DNA of 64,000 nt from Pseudomonas fluorescens (GTDB lineage Bacteria; Pseudomonadota; Gammaproteobacteria; Pseudomonadales; Pseudomonadaceae), in NCBI RefSeq assembly GCF_902497995.1, contig NZ_CABVII010000004.1:186001-250000 (forward strand). Direction: 5' to 3'. The notes below the pieces were generated by a model. That model worked only from the letters and a program-made list of their open reading frames with translations. It was not told the DNA's origin and ran no database searches. Of the stretch, positions 52,784 to 64,000 are shown piece after piece (the first letter of the stretch is position 1; each line of letters starts with the position of its first letter). A program made the position numbers and the translations under genes.

Positions 52784-55477
52784 ATGCCCCCGACAGCCCT
52801 GAGCAAACCCCTGGCACCTTCCTGGGTCAGCCGATTCAAGGAACAGAGCCTGGAGCGTGGCCGCCGCTACGCACTGGAAAATCGCGTCAGGATAGTCGAG
52901 GCCGGCGACGCCACCATCATCGCCGCTTGCGAAGGCTCTGGCGCTAACGTTTACCGTCAGACCATTCGCCTGCGTGAGTCGGCCAAAGGCACGTTGCTGA
53001 TGATCGACGCCCATTGCTCGTGCCCGGTCCACAGCAACTGCAAACATTGCGCGGCGGTGCTGCTGCAAGTGCAGGAAACCCTCGCCTACCCGGCCGCCGC
53101 CAAAGACGCCGAGCTGCTGGAAAAACTCCAGGCGGTGCTGGAAAACCGCAGCCCGAAAGCGCCGCAAGTGCTGGTGGACAACGTGCAACCGGTGCCGCGC
53201 CTGTGGCTGGCGAGCGTCGAGTTCAGCGCCTTCGAACCGCGCAACGGCAAGATGCAGCGCTACATCCAGCATCGCGCCGCGCTGTCGTTCAGCTACCTGG
53301 ATGAATACGTCAGCGGGCAGAAGAACGCCGACGTGCTGATTCGCCAGGAAACCCAGACACTGCGGATAAAACGTCACCCCCAGATCGAACAGTCCTACAG
53401 GGAACAGTTGCGAATCCTCGGCTTCAAGGTGGCCACCCGGCAAAGCAAGGCCTTGCCGGAAAGCGCCGGCGAGCTGTTCGAGATGGTCAACGACAGCGCC
53501 TGGCTGACCTTCACCCTCAATGAGCTGCCGAAGCTGCGCACCCAGGGCTGGGAGTTGCAGATCGACGAGGACTTCGGTTTCGACCTGACCGCGGTGGACG
53601 ACTGGTACGCCACGGTCGAACAGGCCCCTGAACGCGACTGGTTCGACCTGGAACTGGGGATCATCGTCAACGGTGAGCGGCTGAGCCTGTTGCCGATCCT
53701 GTTGAACCTGATGCGTTCCCACACCGAGATCCTCAACCCGGAGCGCCTGGCACGACGCCGCGACGACGAGCTGATCCTGGTCAACATCCCCCATCGCCCC
53801 AATTCCGAGCATGGGCCCTTGCAAGTCGCCCTGCCCTTCGGCCGCTTGAAACCGGTGCTGGCGACCCTCGGCGAGTTCTATCTGCAAGAGCCCGGCGAGA
53901 CCACCCTGCGCCTGAGCAAGGCCGACGCCACGCGCCTGAATCCCCTGGAAGACCTGCCACTGCTGTGGGAAGGTGGCGAACAGATCCGCACCTTTGCCCA
54001 GCGCCTGCGGGACATCAAGGATCACACCGCAACCGCTCCCGAAGACTTGAACGCCACCTTGCGTCCGTACCAGCTGGAAGGCCTGAGCTGGATGCAGTCG
54101 TTGCGCCAGCTGGAAGTCGGCGGGATTCTCGCGGACGACATGGGGCTGGGCAAGACCCTGCAGACCCTGGCGCACATTCTCAGCGAGAAGAACGCCGGGC
54201 GCCTGGATCGGCCCTGCATGGTGGTGATGCCCACCAGCCTGATCCCCAACTGGCTCGATGAAGCGGCGCACTTCACGCCGCAACTCAAGGTGCTGGCGCT
54301 GTACGGCGCCAGTCGCAAAAAGCATTTCGACCAGCTGGCCGATTACGACCTGATCCTCACCACCTATGCGCTGCTGCCCAAGGACGTCGAGCGGCTGGCG
54401 GCGCAGCCGTTGCACGTACTGGTGCTGGATGAGGCGCAGTACATCAAGAACCCCAACAGCAAGGCCGCCCAGGCCGCGCGCGAGCTCAATGCACGTCAGC
54501 GCCTGTGCCTGAGTGGCACGCCACTGGAAAACCACCTGGGCGAGCTGTGGTCACTGTTTCACTTCCTGTTGCCCGGCTGGCTCGGCGACGTGAAAAGCTT
54601 CAACCGCGATTACCGCGTGCCGATTGAAAAGCGCGGCAGTGAAGTCAGGCTGCAACACCTCAACGGGCGGATCAAACCCTTCCTGTTGCGCAGGACCAAG
54701 GAACAGGTGGCCACCGAGTTGCCGCCGAAAACCGAGATCATCCATTGGGTCGAACTCAACGAAGCCCAGCGCGACGTGTACGAAACCATGCGCCTGGCGA
54801 TGGACAAAAAAGTCCGCGACGAGATCACCCGCAAGGGTGTGGCCCGCAGCCAGATCATCATCCTCGAGGCACTGCTCAAGCTGCGCCAGGTGTGCTGCGA
54901 TTTGCGCCTGGTCAACGAAGCGACGCTGCCCGCTCGCGGCAGCACCTCGGGCAAGCTCGACAGCCTGATGGAAATGCTCGAGGAGTTGTTCGAGGAAGGA
55001 CGGCGGGTGTTGCTGTTTTCGCAGTTCACTTCAATGCTGGCGCTGATCGAGGACGAGCTGACCAAACGCGGAGTCGCCTATGCCCTGCTGACCGGCCAGA
55101 CCCGCGATCGGCGCACGCCGGTGAAGGACTTCCAGAGCGGCAAGCGTCAGATCTTTCTGATCAGCCTGAAGGCCGGTGGCGTTGGCTTGAACCTGACCGA
55201 AGCGGACACCGTGATCCACTACGATCCGTGGTGGAACCCGGCGACCGAAAACCAGGCGACTGACCGTGCGTATCGCATTGGTCAAGAGAAACCGGTATTC
55301 GTCTACAAGCTGATTGCCCGGGGCACGGTGGAAGAGAAGATCCAGCACCTGCAGAAAGAAAAATCCGACCTCGCGGCCGGCGTGCTGGATGGGCGCACGG
55401 CCGGGGACTGGAAGTTGCAGAGCGATGATATCGAAGCGTTGTTTGCGCCGTTGCCGGAGAAGCTGGAGAAGCGCTGA
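52784..55477 (+). CDS. SWIM zinc-finger SNF2-family helicase
   Basis: 897 aa. The N-terminal SWIM zinc finger is IDAHCSCPVHSNCKHCAAVL (residues about 68-87). Then come an SNF2 helicase-associated domain, an SNF2_N domain (Walker A ILADDMGLGKTLQTLAHIL, DEAQ box LVLDEAQYIKN, LSGTPLENHLGELWSLF), and Helicase_C (LLFSQFTSMLALIE, LISLKAGGVGLNLTEAD, DPWWNPATENQATDRAYRIG). It is a dsDNA translocase likely to remodel protein-DNA complexes or RNA polymerase, as RapA does. Eleven bases separate it from csiV. Confidence 0.94.
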   Translation: MPPTALSKPLAPSWVSRFKEQSLERGRRYALENRVRIVEAGDATIIAACEGSGANVYRQTIRLRESAKGTLLMIDAHCSCPVHSNCKHCAAVLLQVQETLAYPAAAKDAELLEKLQAVLENRSPKAPQVLVDNVQPVPRLWLASVEFSAFEPRNGKMQRYIQHRAALSFSYLDEYVSGQKNADVLIRQETQTLRIKRHPQIEQSYREQLRILGFKVATRQSKALPESAGELFEMVNDSAWLTFTLNELPKLRTQGWELQIDEDFGFDLTAVDDWYATVEQAPERDWFDLELGIIVNGERLSLLPILLNLMRSHTEILNPERLARRRDDELILVNIPHRPNSEHGPLQVALPFGRLKPVLATLGEFYLQEPGETTLRLSKADATRLNPLEDLPLLWEGGEQIRTFAQRLRDIKDHTATAPEDLNATLRPYQLEGLSWMQSLRQLEVGGILADDMGLGKTLQTLAHILSEKNAGRLDRPCMVVMPTSLIPNWLDEAAHFTPQLKVLALYGASRKKHFDQLADYDLILTTYALLPKDVERLAAQPLHVLVLDEAQYIKNPNSKAAQAARELNARQRLCLSGTPLENHLGELWSLFHFLLPGWLGDVKSFNRDYRVPIEKRGSEVRLQHLNGRIKPFLLRRTKEQVATELPPKTEIIHWVELNEAQRDVYETMRLAMDKKVRDEITRKGVARSQIIILEALLKLRQVCCDLRLVNEATLPARGSTSGKLDSLMEMLEELFEEGRRVLLFSQFTSMLALIEDELTKRGVAYALLTGQTRDRRTPVKDFQSGKRQIFLISLKAGGVGLNLTEADTVIHYDPWWNPATENQATDRAYRIGQEKPVFVYKLIARGTVEEKIQHLQKEKSDLAAGVLDGRTAGDWKLQSDDIEALFAPLPEKLEKR

Positions 55478-55499
55478 AATTTGTTGCGCCTGGTAGATC

Positions 55500-55637
55500 G
55501 CTTTCGCGAGCAAGCCCGCTCCCACAGGTTCTGTGCTGATCACAAATGTTGTGACCGACTCAAACCCTGTGGGAGAGTTGATCACAAATGTTGTGACCGA
55601 CTCAAACCCTGTGGGAGCGGGCTTGCTCGCGAAGGGG
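55500..55637. repeat. REP pair containing a 39-base tandem duplication
   Basis: REP-like elements at 55500-55527 and 55611-55637 face each other. Between them a 39-base unit starting TGATCACAAATGTTGTGACC is present twice without change, at 55537-55575 and 55579-55617, separated by three bases (period 42). The unit ends in the first bases of the REP (TGTGGGAG), so the duplication included half a REP. Confidence 0.9.
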
Positions 55638-55659
55638 TCAACCCGATCTAGAGCCAGTC

Positions 55660-57419
<1,760 letters not shown>

Positions 57420-57574
57420 AGGGATTCCTTGATAACGATAAACCCGGCTCGCACGCATTGGTCACCCCGGGTGATAGCCCGGTTGGCGAAAACAATGGGG
57501 TGCAGGTTCGAAACGAGAGTCGGCATGGGCGCCCAGCTTAGCGGATGTCCGCTGCCGCGCCCACCCGTGTGCGG

Positions 57575-58282
57575 TCAAACCTTGGCGGCAAAGGGTGTCG
57601 ATTTGCTACGCGGACGCAGCTGCGCGGTCGCCATGGCCGTGTCGGTCACGCCGGTTTCGGCACGCATGCCGGCCGCCAGAAACGGCACCATCAGCCGCAT
57701 GACCTGCTCGATGGAGGTGTTGACGCCGAAGTCGGTCTCGGCAATCGCGCGCAAGGCCTTGATCCCCGACATGCTGAACGCCGCGGCACCGAGCATGAAG
57801 TGCACCCGCCAGAACAGTTCGATCGGTGGAATCCGCGGCGCGGCCTCGTTGACCAGCGTCATGTAGCGGCGAAACACCTTGCCGTACATGTCTTCCAGGT
57901 AACGCCGCAAATGGCCCTGGCTCTGACTGAAGGCCAGACCCAGCAAGCGCATGAAGATAGACAGATCGTTGCCGCTGCGTGGCTGCACCACCAGGGCCTG
58001 CTCGACGAGGATTTCCAGCAGCTCTTCAAGGGTCGGCTTGTTATCCGGCTTGGCCTGGCGCCGCTCCAGCTCTTTGTCGAGGCTGATGCAGAACGGCCCG
58101 AGAAAGCGCGAGAAGACCGCCTGGATCAGCGCCTTCTTCGAGCCGAAGTGATAATTCACCGCCGCCAGGTTGACCCCGGCCTTGCTGGTGATCAGACGCA
58201 ACGAGGTTTCGGCGAAACCTTTCTCCGCGAACAATTGCTCGGCAGCATCGAGAATGCGTTCAACGGTTTCCGACTGGGCCAT
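57575..58282 (-). CDS. psrA: TetR-family regulator PsrA
   Basis: 235 aa from the ATG at 58282, with GGAG 6 bases upstream. The N-terminal HTH is VERILDAAEQLFAEKGFAETSLRLITSKAGVNLAAVNYHFGSKKALIQAV. The C-terminal ligand domain includes FWRVHFMLGAAAFSMSG. It matches PsrA, which binds long-chain fatty acids, represses its own gene and fatty-acid-degradation genes, and activates rpoS. Two PsrA boxes lie directly before its start. The tail (residues about 215-235) is basic and probably unstructured. Position before lexA matches PA3006. Confidence 0.93.
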   Translation of the reverse strand: MAQSETVERILDAAEQLFAEKGFAETSLRLITSKAGVNLAAVNYHFGSKKALIQAVFSRFLGPFCISLDKELERRQAKPDNKPTLEELLEILVEQALVVQPRSGNDLSIFMRLLGLAFSQSQGHLRRYLEDMYGKVFRRYMTLVNEAAPRIPPIELFWRVHFMLGAAAFSMSGIKALRAIAETDFGVNTSIEQVMRLMVPFLAAGMRAETGVTDTAMATAQLRPRSKSTPFAAKV

Positions 58283-58297
58283 GGCTACTCCGCCTGA

Positions 58298-58324
58298 CAA
58301 ACACTTGTTTGAAACATACGTTTC
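58298..58324. promoter_or_regulatory. Two abutting PsrA boxes upstream of psrA
   Basis: CAAACACTTGTTTG (58298-58311) and GAAACATACGTTTC (58311-58324) both fit the PsrA consensus (G/C)AAAC-N2-4-GTTT(G/C), and they share one base. They start 16 bases before the psrA ATG, consistent with strong autorepression. Confidence 0.85.
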
Positions 58325-58466
58325 AGTCCCAGCCTTGTCAAGTCTGGCGGTTCGTTTCGGGAATGGTCGGTCAGCTATTTAACCATACATCGGTGAAGCT
58401 TTAATCAGCCGGTTGATCGACCGCCTGGCGGCCAGCAAAAAAAGGGGCATTGCCAAGGTCGTTCCA

Positions 58467-58501
58467 CTGTATATAATCCCAGTCACTGTATAAAAAGACA
58501 G
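58467..58501 (+). promoter_or_regulatory. Two LexA (SOS) boxes in the lexA promoter
   Basis: CTGTATATAATCCCAG (58467-58482) and CTGTATAAAAAGACAG (58486-58501) both have the CTG-N10-CAG form and are three bases apart. The first overlaps a TATAAT-like -10 hexamer. The pair ends 10 bases before the lexA ATG, as in other lexA promoters. Confidence 0.92.
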
Positions 58502-58511
58502 AGCGATCAAT

Positions 58512-59120
58512 ATGCTAAAGCTGACGCCACGCCAAGCAGAGATTCTGGCCTTCATCAAACGCTGCCTAGATGACAACGGCTACCCGCCGACCCGCGCGGA
58601 AATCGCTCAGGAACTGGGTTTCAAGTCGCCCAACGCGGCCGAAGAACACCTCAAGGCACTGGCCCGCAAGGGCGCTATCGAGATGACCCCGGGGGCCTCC
58701 CGCGGCATCCGCATCCCCGGTTTCGAAGCCAAGGCCGACGAATCCACCCTGCCGATCATTGGCCGTGTGGCGGCCGGCGCGCCCATCCTCGCCCAGCAGC
58801 ACATCGAGGAATCCTGCAACATCAACCCGACCTTCTTCCATCCGCGCGCCGACTATCTGCTGCGGGTCCATGGCATGAGCATGAAGGACGTGGGTATTTT
58901 CGACGGCGACCTGCTGGCCGTCCACACCACCCGTGAAGCCCGCAACGGCCAGATCGTGGTCGCGCGGATCGGCGACGAAGTGACCGTCAAGCGCTTCAAG
59001 CGCGACGGCAGCAAAGTCTGGCTACTGGCCGAAAACCCTGAATTCGCCCCAATCGAAGTGAACCTGAAAGATCAGGACCTGGTGATCGAAGGCTTGAGTG
59101 TCGGCGTGATTCGCCGCTAA
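58512..59120 (+). CDS. lexA: LexA repressor
   Basis: 202 aa. Winged [33 protein letters not shown] and [19 protein letters not shown]. Self-cleavage site A88-G89 in RVAAGAPI, catalytic S123 in HGMSMKD and K160 in VTVKRFK. It represses the SOS regulon and is autocleaved on RecA filaments. Autoregulated through the two boxes upstream. The sulA gene follows after 10 bases, forming the pseudomonad lexA-sulA operon. Confidence 0.98.
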   Translation: MLKLTPRQAEILAFIKRCLDDNGYPPTRAEIAQELGFKSPNAAEEHLKALARKGAIEMTPGASRGIRIPGFEAKADESTLPIIGRVAAGAPILAQQHIEESCNINPTFFHPRADYLLRVHGMSMKDVGIFDGDLLAVHTTREARNGQIVVARIGDEVTVKRFKRDGSKVWLLAENPEFAPIEVNLKDQDLVIEGLSVGVIRR

Positions 59121-59130
59121 AGGAGGCTTT

Positions 59131-59601
59131 ATGCAGTTCCCACATACACCACAGCAAGCCCAGTTGCCGTTGTTCGAGGCGTTCTTGATGCAGCCGTTGG
59201 CGCCGATCCTGAAAGAGGTCGAGTCGCCTTGGAATGCCGAACCGGACGTCTTCAGCGAGCTGTCACTGCGTGGTGCGACCGGGAACTGCCTGAACCTTCT
59301 GGCACCGATCCTCAGGGAATTGAGCGAGGACCAGGACGCTCGCTGGCTGACCCTGATCGCCCCGCCCGCCAGCCTGACCCAGGCCTGGTTGCGCGATGCC
59401 GGCCTGAATCGCGAACGCATCCTGCTGCTGCACCCCCGTGGCACCCAGAGCGTTCATCGACTGACCTGCGAAGCCCTGCGCCTGGGCCGTAGCCATACGG
59501 TGGTCAGCTGGCTCAACCCGCTGAGCACAGCCTCACGGCAACAGTTGATCAGCGCCGCCCGGACCGGGGATGCGCAGAGCCTGAATATTCGACTGGGTTA
59601 G
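59131..59601 (+). CDS. sulA: SOS cell-division inhibitor SulA
   Basis: 156 aa with AGGAGG before the ATG. SulA-type features: an N-terminal variable region, ELSLRGATGNCLNLLAPILREL, WLTLIAPPASLTQAWLRDAGL and SRSHTVVSWL-like late strands (LGRSHTVVSWLNPLS). It binds FtsZ and blocks septation during SOS. Co-transcribed with lexA, so controlled by the two LexA boxes. Confidence 0.92.
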   Translation: MQFPHTPQQAQLPLFEAFLMQPLAPILKEVESPWNAEPDVFSELSLRGATGNCLNLLAPILRELSEDQDARWLTLIAPPASLTQAWLRDAGLNRERILLLHPRGTQSVHRLTCEALRLGRSHTVVSWLNPLSTASRQQLISAARTGDAQSLNIRLG

Positions 59602-59633
59602 CTGATAAACGGGGTACGCGCGCAGAAGCGCGG

Positions 59634-59657
59634 GGCTTCTCCAGGGATAGAGAAGCC
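59634..59657 (+). terminator. Hairpin after sulA, possible terminator
   Basis: Arms GGCTTCTC (59634-59641) and GAGAAGCC (59650-59657), perfect, with an 8-base loop. No T-run follows, so termination would be weak. It separates the convergent sulA and 77-aa genes. Confidence 0.45.
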
Positions 59658-59695
59658 GATCTGCAGAGGTATCCGCAATAAAACGACGGACGGGA

Positions 59696-59929
59696 TCAAT
59701 GAAGAATCCGCGACCCCTGATCCGGTTCAAATTCACCTTCAACCAGGCGTCCGGCCATCTGAACGCCGACGCTCAACATCGCCTTGGCGACTTCCACGTG
59801 CTGGCCTTGCAGGAACGCCTTGGCATCCTCAGAGAAATCCAAAGTAACCAGGGAACCCTCGTCCTCGGCCCTGCGCAGTTCGATACGGCCGTCTGGTAAC
59901 TCGACAATTTCTAAAAAGGACGTTGGCAT
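59696..59929 (-). CDS. Conserved small hypothetical protein, 77 aa
   Basis: Starts at the ATG at 59929 (MPTSFLEIVELPDGRIELRR) with GGAG about 14 bases upstream; the longer in-frame start is unsupported. Acidic, with an antiparallel beta start, a SEDAKAFLQGQHVEVAKAM helix and a C-terminal MAGRLVEGEFEP. No signal or membrane segment. Its position between sulA and the DUF6586 gene matches PA3009. Function unknown. Confidence 0.75.
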   Translation of the reverse strand: MPTSFLEIVELPDGRIELRRAEDEGSLVTLDFSEDAKAFLQGQHVEVAKAMLSVGVQMAGRLVEGEFEPDQGSRILH

Positions 59930-60070
59930 AAAGATGAGTTCTCCAAGAAAGGCGGGGATTATATAGGCATCTTCCCGGCTTCGCTCGGGATCTTCACCAG
60001 ATGTCATCACTCAGAGAAATTTCCCACAACACGCTTCCCTGAGCGAAACACTGGTCAGATACTCAGTGTT

Positions 60071-60595
60071 TCAGCACTCGTTCAACCCTTCGCGAAACCG
60101 GATCGCCAGGCCCTTGAGGTTCTGACGCCAGCGCTCCAGCTCTTCCCGACTCAATTCCTGAGGCGCCTGTTCTTCATCCAGGTTAACAGCCAGGATCAGC
60201 GGCTGGGTTACATCGCCTTTAGGTTTGTGCGGGGCCCGTGGCGGCTGAAACAGCGCCGCATGGGCGGCCAGCAGCCGGGCCAGCCAGGTTTCCGGGTTCT
60301 GCGCCAGTTCGACCATCTCGGCCATTTCAGGGATGGCGATGGCTTCCAGCACTTCCCGGGTCAGCAGCATCTCCGCCCGGGGCGCATTGGCCTGGGGCAA
60401 GCGATAGAAGCCGGCGATTTCATGACATAACCCCAGCAACGCGCCATACAGGTGAAACAACGCCGATTCGCGCCCGGCCTGAATCAGCGCCAGCGAGTTC
60501 ATCGCCCGCCCCTCTTCGGCGCTGGCAAGCGCTTCCAGTGACAGGCCGGCGAAATAAATCTTCTGGTTGGTACGGGTATAGAGTTCGTGGGCCAT
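60071..60595 (-). CDS. DUF6586 family protein
   Basis: 174 aa from the ATG at 60595 with GGAGG 8 bases upstream. It is largely helical: HELYTRTNQKIYFAGLSLEALA, SLALIQAGRESALFHLYGALLGLCHEIAGFY, a middle with a Pro-rich loop (FQPPRAPHKPKGD), and a charged C-terminal helix (SREELERWRQNLKGLAIRFRE). No catalytic motif. Position matches PA3010, upstream of topA. Function unknown. Confidence 0.82.
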   Translation of the reverse strand: MAHELYTRTNQKIYFAGLSLEALASAEEGRAMNSLALIQAGRESALFHLYGALLGLCHEIAGFYRLPQANAPRAEMLLTREVLEAIAIPEMAEMVELAQNPETWLARLLAAHAALFQPPRAPHKPKGDVTQPLILAVNLDEEQAPQELSREELERWRQNLKGLAIRFREGLNEC

Positions 60596-60677
60596 GACGG
60601 CAGCCTCCACAACGAAATAATTGCTTCACGCAGGTCAGACAGTGTCGTGGATCACCTGCGCCTCCCGCAAGCACAAA

Positions 60678-60716
60678 ACAAAAAGCCGCATGAACACCCG
60701 AAGGTGGTCATGCGGC
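60678..60716 (-). terminator. Rho-independent terminator, probably of topA
   Basis: Read on the minus strand, stem GCCGCATGA (60716-60708) with TCATGCGGC (60693-60685), an inner 4-pair stem, then TTTTTGTTTTG. It lies 265 bases past the topA stop, beyond the tandem repeats, so those would be in the topA 3' untranslated region. Confidence 0.85.
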
Positions 60717-60743
60717 CTCGAGTGCCGAGAGCGCTCGCTCCGC

Positions 60744-60979
60744 TCGCTGTAGGAGCCAGGCTTGCCGGCGAAGAACGATAACGCGGTATTACAGTTACAC
60801 CGCGGCGCCTGGTTCGCTGTAGGAGCCAGGCTTGCCGGCGAAGAACGATGACGCGGTATTACAGTTACACCGCGGCGCCTGGTTCGCTGTAGGAGCCAGG
60901 CTTGCCGGCGAAGAACGATGACGCGGTATTACAGTTACACCGCGGCGCCTGGTTCGCCGGCAAGCCTGGCTCCTACAGG
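60744..60979. repeat. Three tandem 70-base units, each with a REP core, plus an opposing REP
   Basis: Units at 60744-60813, 60814-60883 and 60884-60953 begin TCGCTGTAGGAGCCAGGCTT and end CGCGGCGCCTGGT. They are identical except for one visible A/G difference in the first copy (GATAACG for GATGACG). A four-base start of a fourth copy follows (60954-60957). An inverted REP (CGCCGGCAAGCCTGGCTCCT) closes the array at 60955-60977, next to the topA stop. Confidence 0.93.
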
Positions 60980-60980
60980 T

Positions 60981-63614
<2,634 letters not shown>

Positions 63615-63728
63615 GGATCAGAAAATTCCTGAATTCTAGAAGTGAAAGGCGGTTGGCGCCTGACGCGGCACCGCTATATATAGTGGCTACAAGGTGAGGT
63701 CAAGCGCAGGGTTGTGCGCGCACTCAGC

Positions 63729-63965
63729 TTATGGCTTGGAAAAAAGGCTCGGTTCGGCTTGCACCAAAGCAAAGCGCGGGACCTGTTCGCCGTCAACCTC
63801 GACCGACTCCAGGAACATGCTCAAGGGACGCACCCAAAAGCCGTAATCGCCATACAGGGCTCGGTAGAAGACCACTTCCTCTTCGGTTTCCGAATGCCGC
63901 GCGGTGCTGAATACGCGGTACTGCGGACCTTTGTAATGCTCGTACAGACCCGGTTGTATCGGCAT
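63729..63965 (-). CDS. DUF1653 domain protein
   Basis: 78 aa from the ATG at 63965 (MPIQPGLYEHYKGPQYRVF) with GAGGG 7 bases upstream; a TTG at 63983 is an alternative. Complete DUF1653: GLYEHYKGPQYRVFSTARHSE, then TEEEVVFYRALYGDYGFWVRPLSMFLE ending just before an EVDGEQVPRF strand. A small cytosolic SH3-like barrel of unknown function, frequent next to topA (PA3012-like). Confidence 0.88.
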   Translation of the reverse strand: MPIQPGLYEHYKGPQYRVFSTARHSETEEEVVFYRALYGDYGFWVRPLSMFLESVEVDGEQVPRFALVQAEPSLFSKP

Positions 63966-64000
63966 GGCTTGGCCCTCGCTCAAATCTTTTCAAAATAAAA

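Noticed and set aside
52277..54535. A 752-codon open frame antisense to the SNF2 helicase
   Set aside because: Gln/His-rich shadow with no recognisable domain.
60744..60957. Regular repeats that could be taken for a CRISPR array
   Set aside because: The 70-base units are contiguous and identical, with no unique spacers and no cas genes.

Overview
The window is about 64 kb of high-GC gammaproteobacterial chromosome. Gene content and order point to a Pseudomonas of the P. fluorescens type. The evidence is the psrA-lexA-sulA-topA block, the copR-copS-queF-mlaA-tal block, and many REP-like palindromes of the TGTGGGAGCGGGCTTGCTCGCGAAGG type. Two stretches follow the order I recall for P. aeruginosa PAO1: dusA to copS resembles PA2795-PA2810, and lolC to topA resembles PA2986-PA3012. 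This synteny is from memory and was not computed.

Layout. 1-9.8 kb is accessory: the 3' end of an AAA+ ATPase resembling those of contractile injection systems, a purine permease, a BrnT-BrnA toxin-antitoxin pair, arylamine N-acetyltransferase, exonuclease III, a DUF115-like protein, two divergent L,D-transpeptidases, small hypotheticals and a gene remnant. 10-28.4 kb is one exopolysaccharide locus. It has a divergent nucleotide-sugar epimerase, a long AT-rich leader with an ops-like element, and then a collinear set: RfaH-like antiterminator, outer-membrane beta-barrel, short Wza-like export protein, Wzc-like tyrosine autokinase, WcaJ-like initiating transferase, UDP-glucose dehydrogenase, a GT26-GT4 fusion, GT4, Wzy-like polymerase, GT2, Wzx-like flippase, GalE and a LamG-GH16 hydrolase. 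Several genes overlap by 4-7 bases.

28.6-39.2 kb is housekeeping and regulation: dusA, a decayed antitoxin-like gene, tal, an RssB/RssC-type phosphatase and anti-sigma antagonist pair, mlaA, a HAD-like protein without its nucleophile, DUF4404, queF, and a cupredoxin divergent from copRS across an inverted repeat. 39.3-64 kb is core: lolCDE, a PilZ protein, GDPD, sthA, apbE, an extended GAPDH, mfd, csiV, a SWIM-SNF2 helicase, mtnP, nagZ, psrA with two boxes, lexA with two SOS boxes, sulA, two small conserved proteins, topA and DUF1653.

The exopolysaccharide locus is the most distinctive system. It appears to encode everything for a Wzx/Wzy-dependent polymer made from UDP-glucose, UDP-galactose, UDP-glucuronate and probably UDP-galacturonate, together with its own processive antitermination factor and a polymer-trimming hydrolase. 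I saw no rRNA, tRNA, CRISPR array, transposase or integrase. REP-like elements cluster in gaps outside the exopolysaccharide locus.
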